Below are positions 34,098-43,914 of a DNA stretch of 64,000 bases, piece after piece. The translations under genes were made by a program, and so were the position numbers. Positions within the stretch are counted from its first letter, which is position 1; the number at the start of each line of letters is the position of its first letter. The notes beneath the pieces were generated by a model that was given only the letters and a program-made list of their open reading frames with translations, was not told the DNA's origin and ran no database searches. The stretch is from Desulfuromonas versatilis (GTDB taxonomy: Bacteria; Desulfobacterota; Desulfuromonadia; Desulfuromonadales; NIT-T3): the NCBI RefSeq assembly GCF_019704135.1, contig NZ_AP024355.1, positions 3,665,034 through 3,729,033 on the forward strand. The letters run 5' to 3'.

Positions 34098-34126
34098 GAC
34101 CTCGGAGGCGGCTCTGAAAAACCCCC

Positions 34127-34939
34127 TTAAAGGAACAGCAGCAGGCTCAGCGCCATCACCACCATTCCGCCGATCAGCCCGTAGAGCGAAAAGTGATGCT
34201 TGCCGTACTCACGGGCGGCGGGCAGCAGTTCGTCGAGGGAGATAAAGACCATGATCCCCGCCACCCCGGCGAACAGCACCCCGAAAAGCACGTCGGTCAT
34301 GAAGGGGAAGAGCAGGAAATAGCCGACCAGGGCGCCCAAGGGTTCGGCGAAACCGGAGGCGAAGGAGAGCAGAAACGCCCGACGGCGGCTGCCGGTGGCG
34401 TAGTAAACCGGGATGGATACCGCGATCCCCTCTGGAATGTTGTGGATGGCGATGGCTACCGCGATGGGCAACCCGAGCTGGGGGTCCTTCATGGCGACGG
34501 TGAAGGTGGCCAGCCCCTCGGGGAAGTTGTGAATGGCGATGGCCAGCGCCGAGAACACCCCCATGCGCAGCAGCCGGGGGTCGAAGTGCTCCTGGCGACC
34601 GTTCTGCAGCTCTTCGATGCGGTGCATTTCATGGGGGTTTTCGTAGCTCGGTACCAGCTTGTCGATCAGGCCGATCAGCAGCATACCGCCGAAAAAGGCC
34701 AGGACCGTGCCCCAGGAGCCCATGCGCAGCCCGACCTCGTGCGACATGGCATCACGAGCCTTGGCGAAGATCTCGACAAAGGAGACGTAGATCATGACCC
34801 CGGCCGAAAAACCGAGGGCGACGGCCAGCAGCCGGGTATTGGTGCGCTTGGCGAAAAAGGCCGCCGCGCTCCCCACCCCGGTGGCCAGGCCGGCGAACAG
34901 GGTCAGGCCGAAGGCCCAGAGCAAGTTCCCCTCGAACAT
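34127..34939 (-). CDS. zupT: ZIP family divalent metal transporter (ZupT-like)
   Basis: 270 residues from the ATG at 34939. Eight hydrophobic helices; the metal-site motifs [10 protein letters not shown] (TM4) and [10 protein letters not shown] (TM5) are both intact, and the His/Glu-rich loop [11 protein letters not shown] lies between TM3 and TM4. It imports zinc, iron or related ions. GGAGGG lies just before the start. The long upstream in-frame extension is not coding. Confidence 0.95.
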   Translation of the reverse strand: MFEGNLLWAFGLTLFAGLATGVGSAAAFFAKRTNTRLLAVALGFSAGVMIYVSFVEIFAKARDAMSHEVGLRMGSWGTVLAFFGGMLLIGLIDKLVPSYENPHEMHRIEELQNGRQEHFDPRLLRMGVFSALAIAIHNFPEGLATFTVAMKDPQLGLPIAVAIAIHNIPEGIAVSIPVYYATGSRRRAFLLSFASGFAEPLGALVGYFLLFPFMTDVLFGVLFAGVAGIMVFISLDELLPAAREYGKHHFSLYGLIGGMVVMALSLLLFL

Positions 34940-35049
34940 TCCCTCCACTCCTGAAAGAGATACCGCAAGGCAATCCGGGTCAATATAGCATGGATTGCCG
35001 GCGATAAAAGCCCTTAACTTGAACTGCAGGACCCAGAGGTGACATATCC

Positions 35050-35664
35050 ATGAGAAAACCAGGCGGCATCTTTGCCCTCGCCCTGTTGCTGCTGTTGGCG
35101 ATCCTCGGCTGCGACAGGACCCCTCCCCTGTCTCCCCTGGCCCCGGAAGCGGTGGTGCTGGCCTTCGGCGACAGCCTGACTTTTGGCACCGGGGCACCGC
35201 GGGGCCAGGCCTACCCCGACGTGCTCCAGCAGCTGCTCGCTCACCGGGTGGTCAATGCCGGGGTTCCCGGGGAGGTATCGACCGAAGGGCTGAAGCGCCT
35301 GCCTACCATCCTCGCCGAGTATCGGCCCGCCCTGCTTATTCTCTGCCACGGCGGCAACGACCTGCTGCGCCGCCACGATCTCGCAGGGATCGAGGCGAAC
35401 CTGCGCGCCATGATCGAACTGGCCCGGGCCGATGGCATCGAGGTGGTGCTGCTGGGGGTTCCCCAGCCGGGACTTTTGGTGCGGCCGCCCGATTTTTACC
35501 AGCGGATCGCCGCCGAGTATCGACTGCCCTACGATGGCGAGATCCTGCACCAGCTGCTCACCGACCGGGCCTTGAAAAGCGACACCATCCACCCCAACGC
35601 CGAGGGTTACCGCAAGCTTGCCGCGGCCCTGCATGAACTCATCGAAAATGCCCAGGGGGGTTGA
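35050..35664 (+). CDS. SGNH/GDSL hydrolase lipoprotein (TesA-like)
   Basis: 204 residues. A lipoprotein signal with lipobox AILGC. The SGNH blocks are AFGDSLTFG (Ser), NAGVPGE (Gly), GGNDLL (Asn) and [11 protein letters not shown] (Asp and His). It is similar to TesA-type arylesterases/lysophospholipases. As a lipoprotein it should act in the periplasm or outer membrane. Divergent from the ZIP transporter gene. Confidence 0.94.
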   Translation: MRKPGGIFALALLLLLAILGCDRTPPLSPLAPEAVVLAFGDSLTFGTGAPRGQAYPDVLQQLLAHRVVNAGVPGEVSTEGLKRLPTILAEYRPALLILCHGGNDLLRRHDLAGIEANLRAMIELARADGIEVVLLGVPQPGLLVRPPDFYQRIAAEYRLPYDGEILHQLLTDRALKSDTIHPNAEGYRKLAAALHELIENAQGG

Positions 35665-35678
35665 TCGCTCCGCCCGGC

Positions 35679-36131
35679 TCAGCGCGGGGTCAGCACCAGG
35701 TCGAAGGTGGCCGCCGCCGTTCCGGGGGCGGGGTAGTGCTGGGTGACCAGCGGCCTGAATCCCTCGGCCCGCACCAGCATGTGAATGTGGGGAGGCCGCC
35801 CGCCGTAGGCGGGAGGGAAATCGCTTTCGAAACGATAGCTGCCTGCGGCGTCGGCATAGATGGTTGCCCGGTGTCCGTCGTCGTAGCGCCCGGCCGGACC
35901 CGCCAGCCAGAGCTCGATCTGCGCTCCGGGAACCGGGGCACAGTCCAGCGCCGAGCGGACGCTGCCGCCCAGCAGGTAGCCCGAACCGACCCTGGCGCGC
36001 AGCGGCGCCCCGGGTTCGTAGAAAGGCCCCAGGGCATCGGGCCGGGTCGGCTCGCAGCGCACCGGCTCTTCCGCTGCCGGGCTGCCGGCAGCCAGGAGCA
36101 GCAGCAAAATGGGCGCTAGCAGATTTCGCAT
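35679..36131 (-). CDS. Exported intradiol dioxygenase-like protein
   Basis: 150 residues from the ATG at 36131, chosen because GGAG sits 7 bases upstream; the ATG at 36143 is possible. Signal peptide ends near SPAAE. The fold region shows GPFYEPGAPLR, a single beta-sandwich and PPHIHMLVR with a further TQHY, matching the His ligands of intradiol-ring dioxygenases (Tyr/Tyr/His/His iron site). The protein is short and exported, unlike catechol dioxygenases; activity is uncertain. Confidence 0.8.
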   Translation of the reverse strand: MRNLLAPILLLLLAAGSPAAEEPVRCEPTRPDALGPFYEPGAPLRARVGSGYLLGGSVRSALDCAPVPGAQIELWLAGPAGRYDDGHRATIYADAAGSYRFESDFPPAYGGRPPHIHMLVRAEGFRPLVTQHYPAPGTAAATFDLVLTPR

Positions 36132-36179
36132 CCTGATCTCCATGAGATCACTATACCACCGCGCCGGCAGCCCGCCAGG

Positions 36180-37217
36180 TCAGGAATAGACCGGGTTCTC
36201 CTGCTCGGCAACGCGGATGAAGGTGGTGCGCTTGGTCAGCTCGCGCAGCGCCCCCGCCCCGACGTAGGTGCAGGCCGAACGCAATCCGCCGAGGATGTCC
36301 TTGACCGACTCCTCGATCGGCCCGCGATAAGGCACCTCCACCGTCTTCCCCTCCGAGGAGCGGTATTCCGCCACCCCCCCGGCATGCTTTTCCATGGCCG
36401 TGGAGGAGCTCATGCCGTAGAACAGCTTGTACTGCTGCCCACCGCGCTCCACCAGCTGCCCGCCGCTCTCGTCGTGACCGGCGAACATCCCGCCGAGCAT
36501 GACGAAATCGGCCCCGCCGCCGAAGGCCTTGGCCACGTCCCCGGCGCAGACGCAGCCGCCGTCGGAGATGATCCGCCCCCCCAGGCCGTGGGCGGCGTCG
36601 GCGCATTCGATGACCGCCGAGAGCTGCGGGTAGCCGACCCCGGTCTTGACCCGAGTGGTGCAGACCGAGCCGGGCCCGATCCCCACCTTGACGATATCAG
36701 CCCCGGAGAGCAGCAGCTCTTCGACCATCTCCCCGGTGACCACGTTGCCGGCGACGATGGTCTTGTCGGCGAAACTCTGCCGCACCCTGGCCACGAATTC
36801 CACAAAGGCCTCGGCATAACCGTTGGCCACGTCAATGCAGATGAACTCGATCTTTGGATGGTTTTCCAGGATCTGGCTCAGCCGTTCGAAGTCCGGGTCC
36901 GAGGTCCCGGTGCTGGCCATGATGCGCTGGTAGATGTCCGCGTCTTCCTGGGCCAGAAACTCGCCCCACTGGGCCACGCTGTAATGCTTGTGGATGGCGG
37001 TCAGCATCCCGTGCCGGGCCAGCACCCTGGCCACCTCGAAAGTCCCCACCGTGTCCATGTTGGCAGCGATCACCGGCACCCCGGTCCATTGCCGACGGCT
37101 GTGCAGAAACGTGTAGGTGCGTTCGAGAACCACCTGGGCTCGGCTTTTCAGGGTGGAGCGCTTGGGCCGGATCAATACGTCCTTGAACCCCAGCTTCAGA
37201 TCACTTTCGATGCGCAT
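36180..37217 (-). CDS. guaC: GMP reductase
   Basis: 345 residues from the ATG at 37217 with AAGGAAG before it. The TIM-barrel IMPDH/GMPR pattern is present: [22 protein letters not shown], catalytic Cys in [11 protein letters not shown], and [18 protein letters not shown]. No CBS domains are inserted, and the motifs GMSS and [11 protein letters not shown] point to GMP reductase rather than IMPDH. It converts GMP to IMP for purine salvage. A palindrome lies upstream at 37290-37307. Confidence 0.95.
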   Translation of the reverse strand: MRIESDLKLGFKDVLIRPKRSTLKSRAQVVLERTYTFLHSRRQWTGVPVIAANMDTVGTFEVARVLARHGMLTAIHKHYSVAQWGEFLAQEDADIYQRIMASTGTSDPDFERLSQILENHPKIEFICIDVANGYAEAFVEFVARVRQSFADKTIVAGNVVTGEMVEELLLSGADIVKVGIGPGSVCTTRVKTGVGYPQLSAVIECADAAHGLGGRIISDGGCVCAGDVAKAFGGGADFVMLGGMFAGHDESGGQLVERGGQQYKLFYGMSSSTAMEKHAGGVAEYRSSEGKTVEVPYRGPIEESVKDILGGLRSACTYVGAGALRELTKRTTFIRVAEQENPVYS

Positions 37218-37661
37218 GGCGGCTTCCTTTCCGTTGGCAGGTTCGAACATCTCGATTGTTTCCGCTCTTGCAGCCAGAATACCAATTTTTTCAGGTGAAT
37301 ACCTGAATTCGTGAGTTTAGAGCGGGCAAGGGCCCGAGCCGCTGGCCCGCTTGCAGAAATTATCCGGGCCGGGGCGACTCCCGGCGGCCCGGCCAAGCCC
37401 GCCCGCTGCCCTGTTGCGCCGGAAATTTGACCCGGTCTATCCTGCCCCGCTCGTCCTTCTGACACCGACAACCGCCTAGGGAGCACGCCGGAAGTTATAC
37501 CCAGGGGAAACGAGCCCCTCCATCTTCCTTTTGGAATGGTATTTGCGTATTCATTGGTTTTGATCCCAATCGTCCGCACCCTCGGAACCCCAAGGGCAGA
37601 GGCGTGCCAGTCCCTACCGTCAGAAACTGACTGGCTGAGCCTGAGCTGAATAAGAGAGAAT
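37218..37661. other. 444-bp spacer between divergent guaC and PATAN genes
   Basis: No gene is supported. It contains a perfect inverted repeat TTCAGGT-GAAT-ACCTGAA (37290-37296 with 37301-37307) about 75 bases before guaC, and a GC-rich hairpin (CCGGGCCG 37364-37371 with CGGCCCGG 37385-37392). The remainder toward 37661 shows no riboswitch consensus I can recognise. Confidence 0.6.
37290..37307. promoter_or_regulatory. Operator-like palindrome upstream of guaC
   Basis: 7-bp arms with a 4-base centre, no T-run in the direction of guaC, so an operator is more likely than a terminator. The cognate regulator is unknown. Confidence 0.35.
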
Positions 37662-39458
37662 ATGCAGATGTCCTTTACCGGTGATTTGGAACACCTGTCG
37701 ATTGTCGATGTTATCCAGCTGCTGAACTCCACGCGCAAATCGGGGACGCTCTGCGTCCGCGGGCGTAAGGCGGAGAACCAGATCGTCTTCAAAAACGGCT
37801 TTCTCGTCGGCGCCAACCACTCCAACACCGGGCTGCGCATCGGCAACATCCTGCTGGAGATGAAGGCCATCACCGCCGAGACCCTGGAGCGGGCCCTGGC
37901 CGGTCAACAGAGCGCGGGAGATGGCCGGAAGCCCCTGATCGCCACCCTCGTCGAGGGGGGCCTGGTCAACAGGAAGGCGGCCCTGAAGGGCCTGGAGAGA
38001 CTGATCCAGGTCACGGTGGTCGAGATGGTGAGCTGGCGCCGGGGGACATTTTCCCTGGACGTCGACAACCTGTCCATCTCCGATGAATACCGCTATTTCC
38101 CGGAGAACCTCCACCAGGAAATCTGCCTGGATGCCCAGATGGTGTTGATGGATGCCCTGCGCATCTACGACGAGAAGGTGCGTGACGGGCTGATCGTCGA
38201 GGACGAGGAAGACGAGGAGGACGGGGATGACGAGGAGGCGGTGGTGCTGGAGGAAGCCCAGGAGCAGGTAGGGTCTTTCCTGTCCGCCGAGGATCTGGGG
38301 CTGGCGGACCTCGACCTGCTCGAGAAAAAAATCCCCGAGACGTTCTCCGGCCTGGAGGTCTTCGATCCCTGCAAGCTTCATCGCCAGAAAATCAGTGAAA
38401 CCATCCCGGGGGCGACGCCCGAAGAGCAGGAGGCCCTGATCGACTTTCTGTTGCGCAGCCAGGCTCCCGCCGGCTGTGGCGACACCCCCCTCAGGCCCCT
38501 TGGCAAAAACCGGGGAATCGTCCTGTTCAGCCAGGACGAATTGCTGGTTCACACCGTCATGACCACCTGCAAGCAGGACGGCATGCTCATATTCGTCGCC
38601 GCGGAACCCGCCGACCTGGATCCGATCATCGACCAGTCGCTCTCCAAGGGGATCGTGCCGGTTCTGGTTTTCGATGCCCCCGGCGAAGGGCCCGGAGGCC
38701 AGTCGCGGGAGGCAATGGTCCAGCTTCGCCGGCAGAAAATAAGGAAATACTCCCGGATCACCCTGATCCAACTGGCGCCGCCCGGGGAGGGAGAGTTCGC
38801 GCTGCAGGCTCTTCGCGACGGGGCGCGTGCGGTGCTGCCCAAGCCGGCGCAAATAAACGCAGCGGGCTTCGTGGCCGGTTTCATCCTGTTTCTGGACACT
38901 TTCCGGGAATACCTGAAGGGGTATTTCCTCGAACAGGAGCAAAAGCTGTCGGGCCGGTTCCGTGACGGCATCTCCCGCCTGCGGGATCTCAAGGAAGCCC
39001 CGGAGGTTTCCCTGGCGATGCTCGGCTTCACCGCCGAGATGTTCGAACGGGCGCTGACCTTCGTGGTGCGCAAGGAAGAACTGATGGCCGAAAGGGGCAT
39101 CGGCATCGGGAGACCCAAAGACCGGGGAGCCGGCGCGCCGCTGCGGTTTACCGTTCCGCTGGCGGGCTCCGGGCAGCTAAGCGAGGTGATCGAGAGCGGC
39201 GGCTGTTTCTTCGGCGAGGCCGCCGACGGGGCGATCAGGGACCAGGTATTTGGGGAAATCGGCGCCCCGGCCTCCCCGCATATCCTGCTGCTGCCGCTGA
39301 AAGCCCGGGGCAGGACCATCGCCGTCACCTATGCCGATTTCGGAGACAGGCCGGCTGCGCCGGTGCAGTTGGAACTGCTGGAAATCCTTGCCGGCCACGC
39401 CGGTACGGTTATGGAAAACTGCCTTTACCGCAAGCAACTGGAGAAAATCGCACCCTGA
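37662..39458 (+). CDS. PATAN (DUF4388) domain protein with response-regulator-like middle
   Basis: 598 residues. The N terminus MSFTGDLEHLSIVDVIQLL and SGTLCVRGRKAENQIVFKNG are typical of the PATAN/DUF4388 domain, often a partner in phosphorelay or pili control. A strongly acidic linker follows (about 184-200). The region at about 285-400 looks like a degenerate receiver (IVLFSQDELLVHTV, then VLPKPAQ), and the C-terminal third is GAF-like (TVPLAGSGQLSEVI, LLPLKARGRTIAVTYADF). pilT starts 48 bases downstream, suggesting a role in pilus retraction or surface signalling. Confidence 0.8.
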   Translation: MQMSFTGDLEHLSIVDVIQLLNSTRKSGTLCVRGRKAENQIVFKNGFLVGANHSNTGLRIGNILLEMKAITAETLERALAGQQSAGDGRKPLIATLVEGGLVNRKAALKGLERLIQVTVVEMVSWRRGTFSLDVDNLSISDEYRYFPENLHQEICLDAQMVLMDALRIYDEKVRDGLIVEDEEDEEDGDDEEAVVLEEAQEQVGSFLSAEDLGLADLDLLEKKIPETFSGLEVFDPCKLHRQKISETIPGATPEEQEALIDFLLRSQAPAGCGDTPLRPLGKNRGIVLFSQDELLVHTVMTTCKQDGMLIFVAAEPADLDPIIDQSLSKGIVPVLVFDAPGEGPGGQSREAMVQLRRQKIRKYSRITLIQLAPPGEGEFALQALRDGARAVLPKPAQINAAGFVAGFILFLDTFREYLKGYFLEQEQKLSGRFRDGISRLRDLKEAPEVSLAMLGFTAEMFERALTFVVRKEELMAERGIGIGRPKDRGAGAPLRFTVPLAGSGQLSEVIESGGCFFGEAADGAIRDQVFGEIGAPASPHILLLPLKARGRTIAVTYADFGDRPAAPVQLELLEILAGHAGTVMENCLYRKQLEKIAP

Positions 39459-39506
39459 GCCTCGGCCCCGCGCCGAGCCGGAGCAGATCAAGACAAGGGG
39501 ACGTTC

Positions 39507-40574
39507 ATGGACTCGAAAACCTTCAACCAGATTTTGGAAATCGCCTTCGAAAAGCGCGTCTCGGATGTGCACTTCGAAGTGGACAATCCGCCTTTTTTCC
39601 GGGGCCGCGGTCAGCTGATCCGCTCCAAACTGGCCAAGCTGACACCCAAAGACACGGAATTCATCGCCACCAGGATCATGGAGCAGAACGGCCGCAAGCT
39701 CCCGGAAGATTTCAAGGAATTCGACGCCTCCTACGCCCTGTCCAACGGCGGACGCTTCCGGGTCAGCGTGTTTCGGCAGCGCGGCCACATCGGCATCGTC
39801 ATGCGGGTCATCCCCCCCAACATCGGCACCTTCAAGGAGCTGAAGCTGCCCGCGGTGCTCGCCGAAATCGTCAAGGCCCCCAACGGCCTGATCCTGGTCA
39901 CCGGCCCCACGGGCAACGGCAAGTCGACGACCCTGGCTTCGATGCTGCGCCACATCAACGAGACCTACAGCTACAACATCATCACCATCGAGGATCCCAT
40001 CGAATTTCTCTTCACCTCGCAGAAAAGCTGCATCATCCAACGCGAGGTGGGGATCGACACCGAGAACTTCAGCAGTGCCCTGAAGGCCGCCCTGCGCATG
40101 GACCCCGACGCGATCATGGTCGGTGAAATGCGCGACCTCGAGACCATCGACGCCTGCATCAAGGCGGCCGAGACAGGACACCTGGTCTTCTCAACCCTGC
40201 ACACCCAGAACGCGGCCTCCACCATCAACCGCATGGTCGGCTACTTTCCGCCCGACGCCCAGGAAATCATCCGCCAGCGCCTGGCGGACATCCTGGTCGC
40301 CACCGTCTCCATGCGCCTGATCAAGGACAAGACCGGCGAGCAGGTCATCCCCGTAGTCGAGGTGATGCGCACGACCACCACCATCCAAGCCTGCATCCGC
40401 GAGGGGCGCCTGGACGAAATCAAGAAGCACATCGAAAACGGCAGCGTCCAGTACCACATGCAGACCCTCGACCAGCACCTGCTGCAGCTCTGCCAGCGCA
40501 ACATCATCACCCTGGAGAGCGCCAAGCGGGTCACCAATTCGATGGACTTCGAGCGGATGCTGACTTTCACCTGA
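39507..40574 (+). CDS. pilT: Type IV pilus retraction ATPase, PilT type
   Basis: 355 residues. Walker A GPTGNGKST (133-141), Asp box IIIIEDPIEF-like segment IITIEDPIEF, Walker B MDPDAIMVGEMRD and His box TGHLVFSTLHTQ are intact. The N-terminal PAS-like N1D domain is present. It is closer to PilT than PilU in the Walker B region. It pulls back pili and powers twitching. Co-directional with the PATAN gene and a 48-aa membrane peptide, which likely form an operon. Confidence 0.96.
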   Translation: MDSKTFNQILEIAFEKRVSDVHFEVDNPPFFRGRGQLIRSKLAKLTPKDTEFIATRIMEQNGRKLPEDFKEFDASYALSNGGRFRVSVFRQRGHIGIVMRVIPPNIGTFKELKLPAVLAEIVKAPNGLILVTGPTGNGKSTTLASMLRHINETYSYNIITIEDPIEFLFTSQKSCIIQREVGIDTENFSSALKAALRMDPDAIMVGEMRDLETIDACIKAAETGHLVFSTLHTQNAASTINRMVGYFPPDAQEIIRQRLADILVATVSMRLIKDKTGEQVIPVVEVMRTTTTIQACIREGRLDEIKKHIENGSVQYHMQTLDQHLLQLCQRNIITLESAKRVTNSMDFERMLTFT

Positions 40575-40597
40575 GTCTGGACCGGAAAGGGGCGGCC

Positions 40598-40744
40598 ATG
40601 AATGCGCTGAAAAATCTGTTGAAGGTGTGCGCGGTGCTGGCGGCCGTCTCGCTGCTAGCCTTTGGACTCTACCGGGTCGGCAAGAAGGAGCACTCCCCAA
40701 GCAAGTACTCTCATCCGATCACCCGACCGGGGGGGCACTGGTAA
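40598..40744 (+). CDS. 48-aa small membrane protein after pilT
   Basis: 48 residues, begins MNALKNLLKV; a single hydrophobic helix (about 10-26) followed by a basic GKKEH segment and a Pro/Ser-rich end (ITRPGGHW). GGAAAGGGG precedes the ATG, 24 bases after the pilT stop. A terminator follows at once. No family recognised; the good ribosome-binding site and the operon position support it. Confidence 0.6.
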   Translation: MNALKNLLKVCAVLAAVSLLAFGLYRVGKKEHSPSKYSHPITRPGGHW

Positions 40745-40755
40745 TCGGTAAGAAC

Positions 40756-40794
40756 CGGGGGGGGCAGGCCAATCAGGCCCGCCCCCCCTTTTTT
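40756..40794. terminator. Terminator at the convergent pilT/MFS junction
   Basis: GGGGGGGCAGGCC pairs with GGCCCGCCCCCCC with a T-run on the plus strand (40789-40794). The stem overlaps the last codons of the convergent MFS gene, whose stop is at 40773. Confidence 0.85.
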
Positions 40795-42017
40795 GCGCCC
40801 TGCGGGGGGAGCAGCAAGGTCAGCAGCGCGCCGCAGGCGGTGAGCGCCGCGGCGGCCAGGAAACTGATGGTGAAGCTGCCGGCCGCTTCGGCCGCGAGCC
40901 CGGCGGCGCCCGGGCCCAGGGCCTGGCCGATGGCGAAGAATACGGTGATCAGGGAGAAAGCCGCCGGAGCGCGGGCAAGCCCCAGGTAGTCGCCCACCGC
41001 TGCCGCCATGATGGTCGGGATGGCAAAGGCCGAGAGGCCGTACAGCATCACCGAAAGCAGCAGGGCTGCTTCGCCCGCCGCGGAACCGGCCAGCAGGTAG
41101 GCCAGGGTCTGGATGGCAAAGACCACTCCCAGCCCGCCCCTGCGGCCGACCCGGTCGGAAAGCGTCCCGAAGCCGACCCCGGAGAACAGGCTGAAAAACC
41201 CCACCCAGGACCAGAACATGCCGGCCCTGGCCTCGGCAAAGCCGAATTCCACGACCATGGTGGTCACGATGAACGTGCCATAGACCATGTAGGTGGCCCC
41301 GAAAATATGGTAGAGCAACCCCAGCTGGGCCAGGATGCGGCCGCTGCCGGCCTCCCTCTGCTCCTCGACCAGGGCAGTCGGCAGGGGAACTTTGCGCCCA
41401 ACGGGTTCCAGGCCCATCTCCGCCGGGTCGTTGCGCACCAGGACCGCCGCCAACAGGCCGGCCGCCAAGGTGATCAGCCCCAGCACCAGCCAACCGGTGC
41501 GCCACCCCTGGGGGCCCAGCAGGCGGTTCAGCCACGGGATCAGGATCCCGGAGAAGATGATGGCCGCGCCGTTGCCCATGACCATCATCCCCGCAGCCCG
41601 CCCCCGGCGCTCGCGCCGGAACCAGTGAGAGACCAGCACCATCACCGGGATGTTGGCAAAGCCGCTGCCGACCCCGACCAGGGCATACAGGAACACCACC
41701 GGCAGCAACCCGTGACAGATGCTGATCCCCAGCATGCACAGGGCAATCAGCAGCAGCCCGAAAACCATCGTCGCCCGGGGCCGCCAATGCCTGATCAGAA
41801 GCGGAGCCAGGGCCACGGAAACCAGGTACCCGACAAAATTGCCGGTGCGGGTCCACCCCATCTGGTCATAGCTCAGGCCGAGCCCCTCGCGCATGGCCGG
41901 CAGCAGCATGCCGAAGGCGAAACGGGCCAGCCCCAGGCAGGCGAAAAGTGTCAGGGCACCGGTAAGTACGATCACCCAGCCGTAGTGAAACGGCCAGCGG
42001 GAAGACTTGTCAATCAT
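40773..42017 (-). CDS. MFS transporter (YbfB/YjiJ-like)
   Basis: 414 residues, twelve predicted TM helices. The first helix pair GWVIVLTGALTLFACLGLAR and the pattern LARFAFGMLLPAMREGLGL fit the YbfB/YjiJ group of the major facilitator superfamily. The loop 2-3 motif is weak (RHWRPRATMV). The substrate is unknown. Start ATG at 42017. Confidence 0.9.
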   Translation of the reverse strand: MIDKSSRWPFHYGWVIVLTGALTLFACLGLARFAFGMLLPAMREGLGLSYDQMGWTRTGNFVGYLVSVALAPLLIRHWRPRATMVFGLLLIALCMLGISICHGLLPVVFLYALVGVGSGFANIPVMVLVSHWFRRERRGRAAGMMVMGNGAAIIFSGILIPWLNRLLGPQGWRTGWLVLGLITLAAGLLAAVLVRNDPAEMGLEPVGRKVPLPTALVEEQREAGSGRILAQLGLLYHIFGATYMVYGTFIVTTMVVEFGFAEARAGMFWSWVGFFSLFSGVGFGTLSDRVGRRGGLGVVFAIQTLAYLLAGSAAGEAALLLSVMLYGLSAFAIPTIMAAAVGDYLGLARAPAAFSLITVFFAIGQALGPGAAGLAAEAAGSFTISFLAAAALTACGALLTLLLPPQGAKKGGRA

Positions 42018-42039
42018 GAGGACTTCTGCGAGCAGAGAT

Positions 42040-42073
42040 AAAAAAAGCCCCGAAGTTGCCTTCGGGGCTTTTT
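42040..42073. terminator. Bidirectional terminator after cspA
   Basis: The stem AAGCCCCGAA/TTCGGGGCTT (42045-42054, 42061-42070) has A-tract and T-tract on its two sides, so it can stop transcription in both directions. It sits 29 bases past the cspA stop. Confidence 0.9.
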
Positions 42074-42098
42074 GAGTGCGCTAATGCTGTACGAAAAA

Positions 42099-42299
42099 TC
42101 AGATTTTCCGCACGTTGGCGGCCTGGGGGCCCTTGGCGCCCGACTGAACGTCGAAGCTTACGCGCTCGCCCTCGGCCAAGGACTTGAAGCCTTCGGACTG
42201 AATCGCCGAGAAGTGCACGAAAACGTCAGGACCGTTGTCCTGCTCGATGAAACCAAAACCTTTTGCGTCATTGAACCACTTAACTTTACCTTCTGCCAT
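42099..42299 (-). CDS. Cold-shock protein
   Basis: 66 residues from the ATG at 42299; upstream in-frame sequence is leader, not protein. Begins [19 protein letters not shown] with RNP1 KGFGFIE and RNP2 VFVHFSAI, a canonical CspA-fold RNA chaperone. GAGCAGAAAATGG-type context is present. rhlE-like helicase gene lies upstream on the same strand, making a cold-shock/RNA-remodelling pair. Confidence 0.97.
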   Translation of the reverse strand: MAEGKVKWFNDAKGFGFIEQDNGPDVFVHFSAIQSEGFKSLAEGERVSFDVQSGAKGPQAANVRKI

Positions 42300-42370
42300 T
42301 TTCTGCTCCTTTTGCTCGCTCAATTCCTGTTGAGCCTTTTTTGCATGCGTGGTTGAACAAGACGCCAAAG

Positions 42371-42405
42371 AAAAAACCGCAGGGCCCCATTTGCCTGTGC
42401 GGCTT
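42371..42405 (-). terminator. Terminator between the helicase gene and cspA
   Basis: On the minus strand AAGCCGCACAGG and CCTGCGG form a bulged stem followed by TTTTTT. It can terminate the helicase transcript, or attenuate cspA if transcription enters from upstream; the cspA promoter would then lie below it. Confidence 0.65.
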
Positions 42406-42543
42406 GCCTTCTTTTTTTCATGGACCGGCCCTTCCAGCCCGGCGTCCCATCCCTTACCCAGCATGCCTAACTTTTTGTTTTATATGACAGGTATCCATCA
42501 AAAAGCAAGATGTTTTTTTCTTAACTGGTATTTTTTTAGAACA

Positions 42544-43881
42544 TTATTTTTCCAACCCCTTACTGGGCTGGTTGTTTCCGGTCCCGCGACGCGAGCGCCC
42601 CGAGGCGCTGCGCCCGCGACCGCCGCCCTTGCCGCCTCGGCCGGGGCGGGGGGAGTCCCCCGCTCGGCGAGGTTGGCCGGCCGCGTTCTCTTTGGCAGAC
42701 ACCGGGGCGGCCCGGCGGGGCCGGCCCGCGGGTCCTTCGGCCCGGGGGGGCGCGACGACCGAATAATCAAAACCAGCCAGGAGGCGTCGCTCGAGAGCAG
42801 CGCCGAGGACCTTTTCGATAGAACGGACCATGCCGGCGTCCTCGCCGGTCACCAGGGTGAAGGCATCGCCACTGCGCGCGGCCCGGCCAGTGCGGCCGAT
42901 GCGGTGGATGTAGGCCTCGGGGGTGTCCGGGATGTCGTAATTGATGACATGGGAGACCTGGCTGACGTCGATGCCCCGGGCGGCGATATCGGTGGCCACC
43001 AAGATCTGGAACGTGCCGCTGCGGAACCCGTTCAGGGCTTCCTGACGGCGATTCTGGGACAGATTCCCCTGCAGCGAGGCCGCCCGGTACCCGGCTTTGC
43101 CGAGCTGTTCGCCGAGACGCTTGGCGCGGTGCTTGGTGCGGGTGAATACCAGCACCGACTCGGTATCGGTGTGCTGCAGCAGCTCGAGCAGCAGAGGGGT
43201 CTTCAGATGCTGCTCGACGGGGTAGAGGGCATGGCTGACGGTGACCGCCGGGGCCACGGTGCCGACCTGCACGGTAGCGGGGTCGCTGAGCACTTCATGC
43301 GCCAGCTTGCGGATCTCTTCGGGCATGGTGGCCGAGAACAGCAGGGTCTGGCGCTGGCGCGGCAGGCTCTTGAGAATCCGCCGGATGTCTGGGAAAAAGC
43401 CCATGTCGAACATCTGGTCGGCCTCGTCGAGCACCAGCACTTCGAGCCTGGAGAGGTCGATGGTCCCCTGGCCGATGTGGTCGAGCAGACGCCCCGGGCA
43501 GGCGACGACAATTTCCGCCCCGCGCCGCAGTTTTTCCACCTGGGGGTTAATCCCCACCCCGCCGTAGACGGTGAGGCCGCGCAGGCGGGTCTGGGCACCG
43601 AGGCTGCTGATCGATTGGTGGATCTGCTCGGCCAGTTCGCGGGTCGGGGCAATGACCAGAGCGCGGACATGGCCGCGCGGCCCTTGCATCAACCGATGCA
43701 GGATCGGCAGACCGAAGGCCGCGGTCTTACCGGTGCCGGTCTGGGCCAGGCCCATGACGTCGCGGCCCTGCATGACCATGGGGATGGCCCTGGTCTGGAT
43801 CGGGGTGGGGGTGGTGTAGCCGGCAGCGCTGACGCCTGCGGCCACCTTGGGGTGGAGCTGAAATGCATCGAAATTGATCAA
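42544..43881 (-). CDS. rhlE: DEAD-box ATP-dependent RNA helicase (RhlE-like)
   Basis: 445 residues. Motifs: Q-motif-type FQLHPKVAAG, AQTGTGKTAAF, PTRELAEQI, VLDEADQMFDMGF, SAT, TDIAARGID and HRIGRTGRA. The C-terminal tail is Arg/Gly-rich (GRGGKGGGRGRS), a feature of RhlE proteins. The start codon is TTG at 43881 with AAGGA upstream. An intrinsic terminator sits only 34 bases before the start in the same direction (43915-43945), suggesting leader-based control. Confidence 0.94.
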   Translation of the reverse strand: MINFDAFQLHPKVAAGVSAAGYTTPTPIQTRAIPMVMQGRDVMGLAQTGTGKTAAFGLPILHRLMQGPRGHVRALVIAPTRELAEQIHQSISSLGAQTRLRGLTVYGGVGINPQVEKLRRGAEIVVACPGRLLDHIGQGTIDLSRLEVLVLDEADQMFDMGFFPDIRRILKSLPRQRQTLLFSATMPEEIRKLAHEVLSDPATVQVGTVAPAVTVSHALYPVEQHLKTPLLLELLQHTDTESVLVFTRTKHRAKRLGEQLGKAGYRAASLQGNLSQNRRQEALNGFRSGTFQILVATDIAARGIDVSQVSHVINYDIPDTPEAYIHRIGRTGRAARSGDAFTLVTGEDAGMVRSIEKVLGAALERRLLAGFDYSVVAPPRAEGPAGRPRRAAPVSAKENAAGQPRRAGDSPRPGRGGKGGGRGRSASGRSRRGTGNNQPSKGLEK

Positions 43882-43914
43882 ATGTTTGAATCCTTAATGA
43901 TTTTCAGGAACTAC

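Noticed and set aside
37595-37620. Sigma-54-like GG/GC pair on the minus strand
   Set aside because: The GG-GC spacing is one base short and the site is about 380 bases from guaC.
37462-37661. Possible c-di-GMP or cyclic-dinucleotide riboswitch before the PATAN-pilT genes
   Set aside because: GEMM-type core bases could not be found on either strand; only unrelated small stems were seen.
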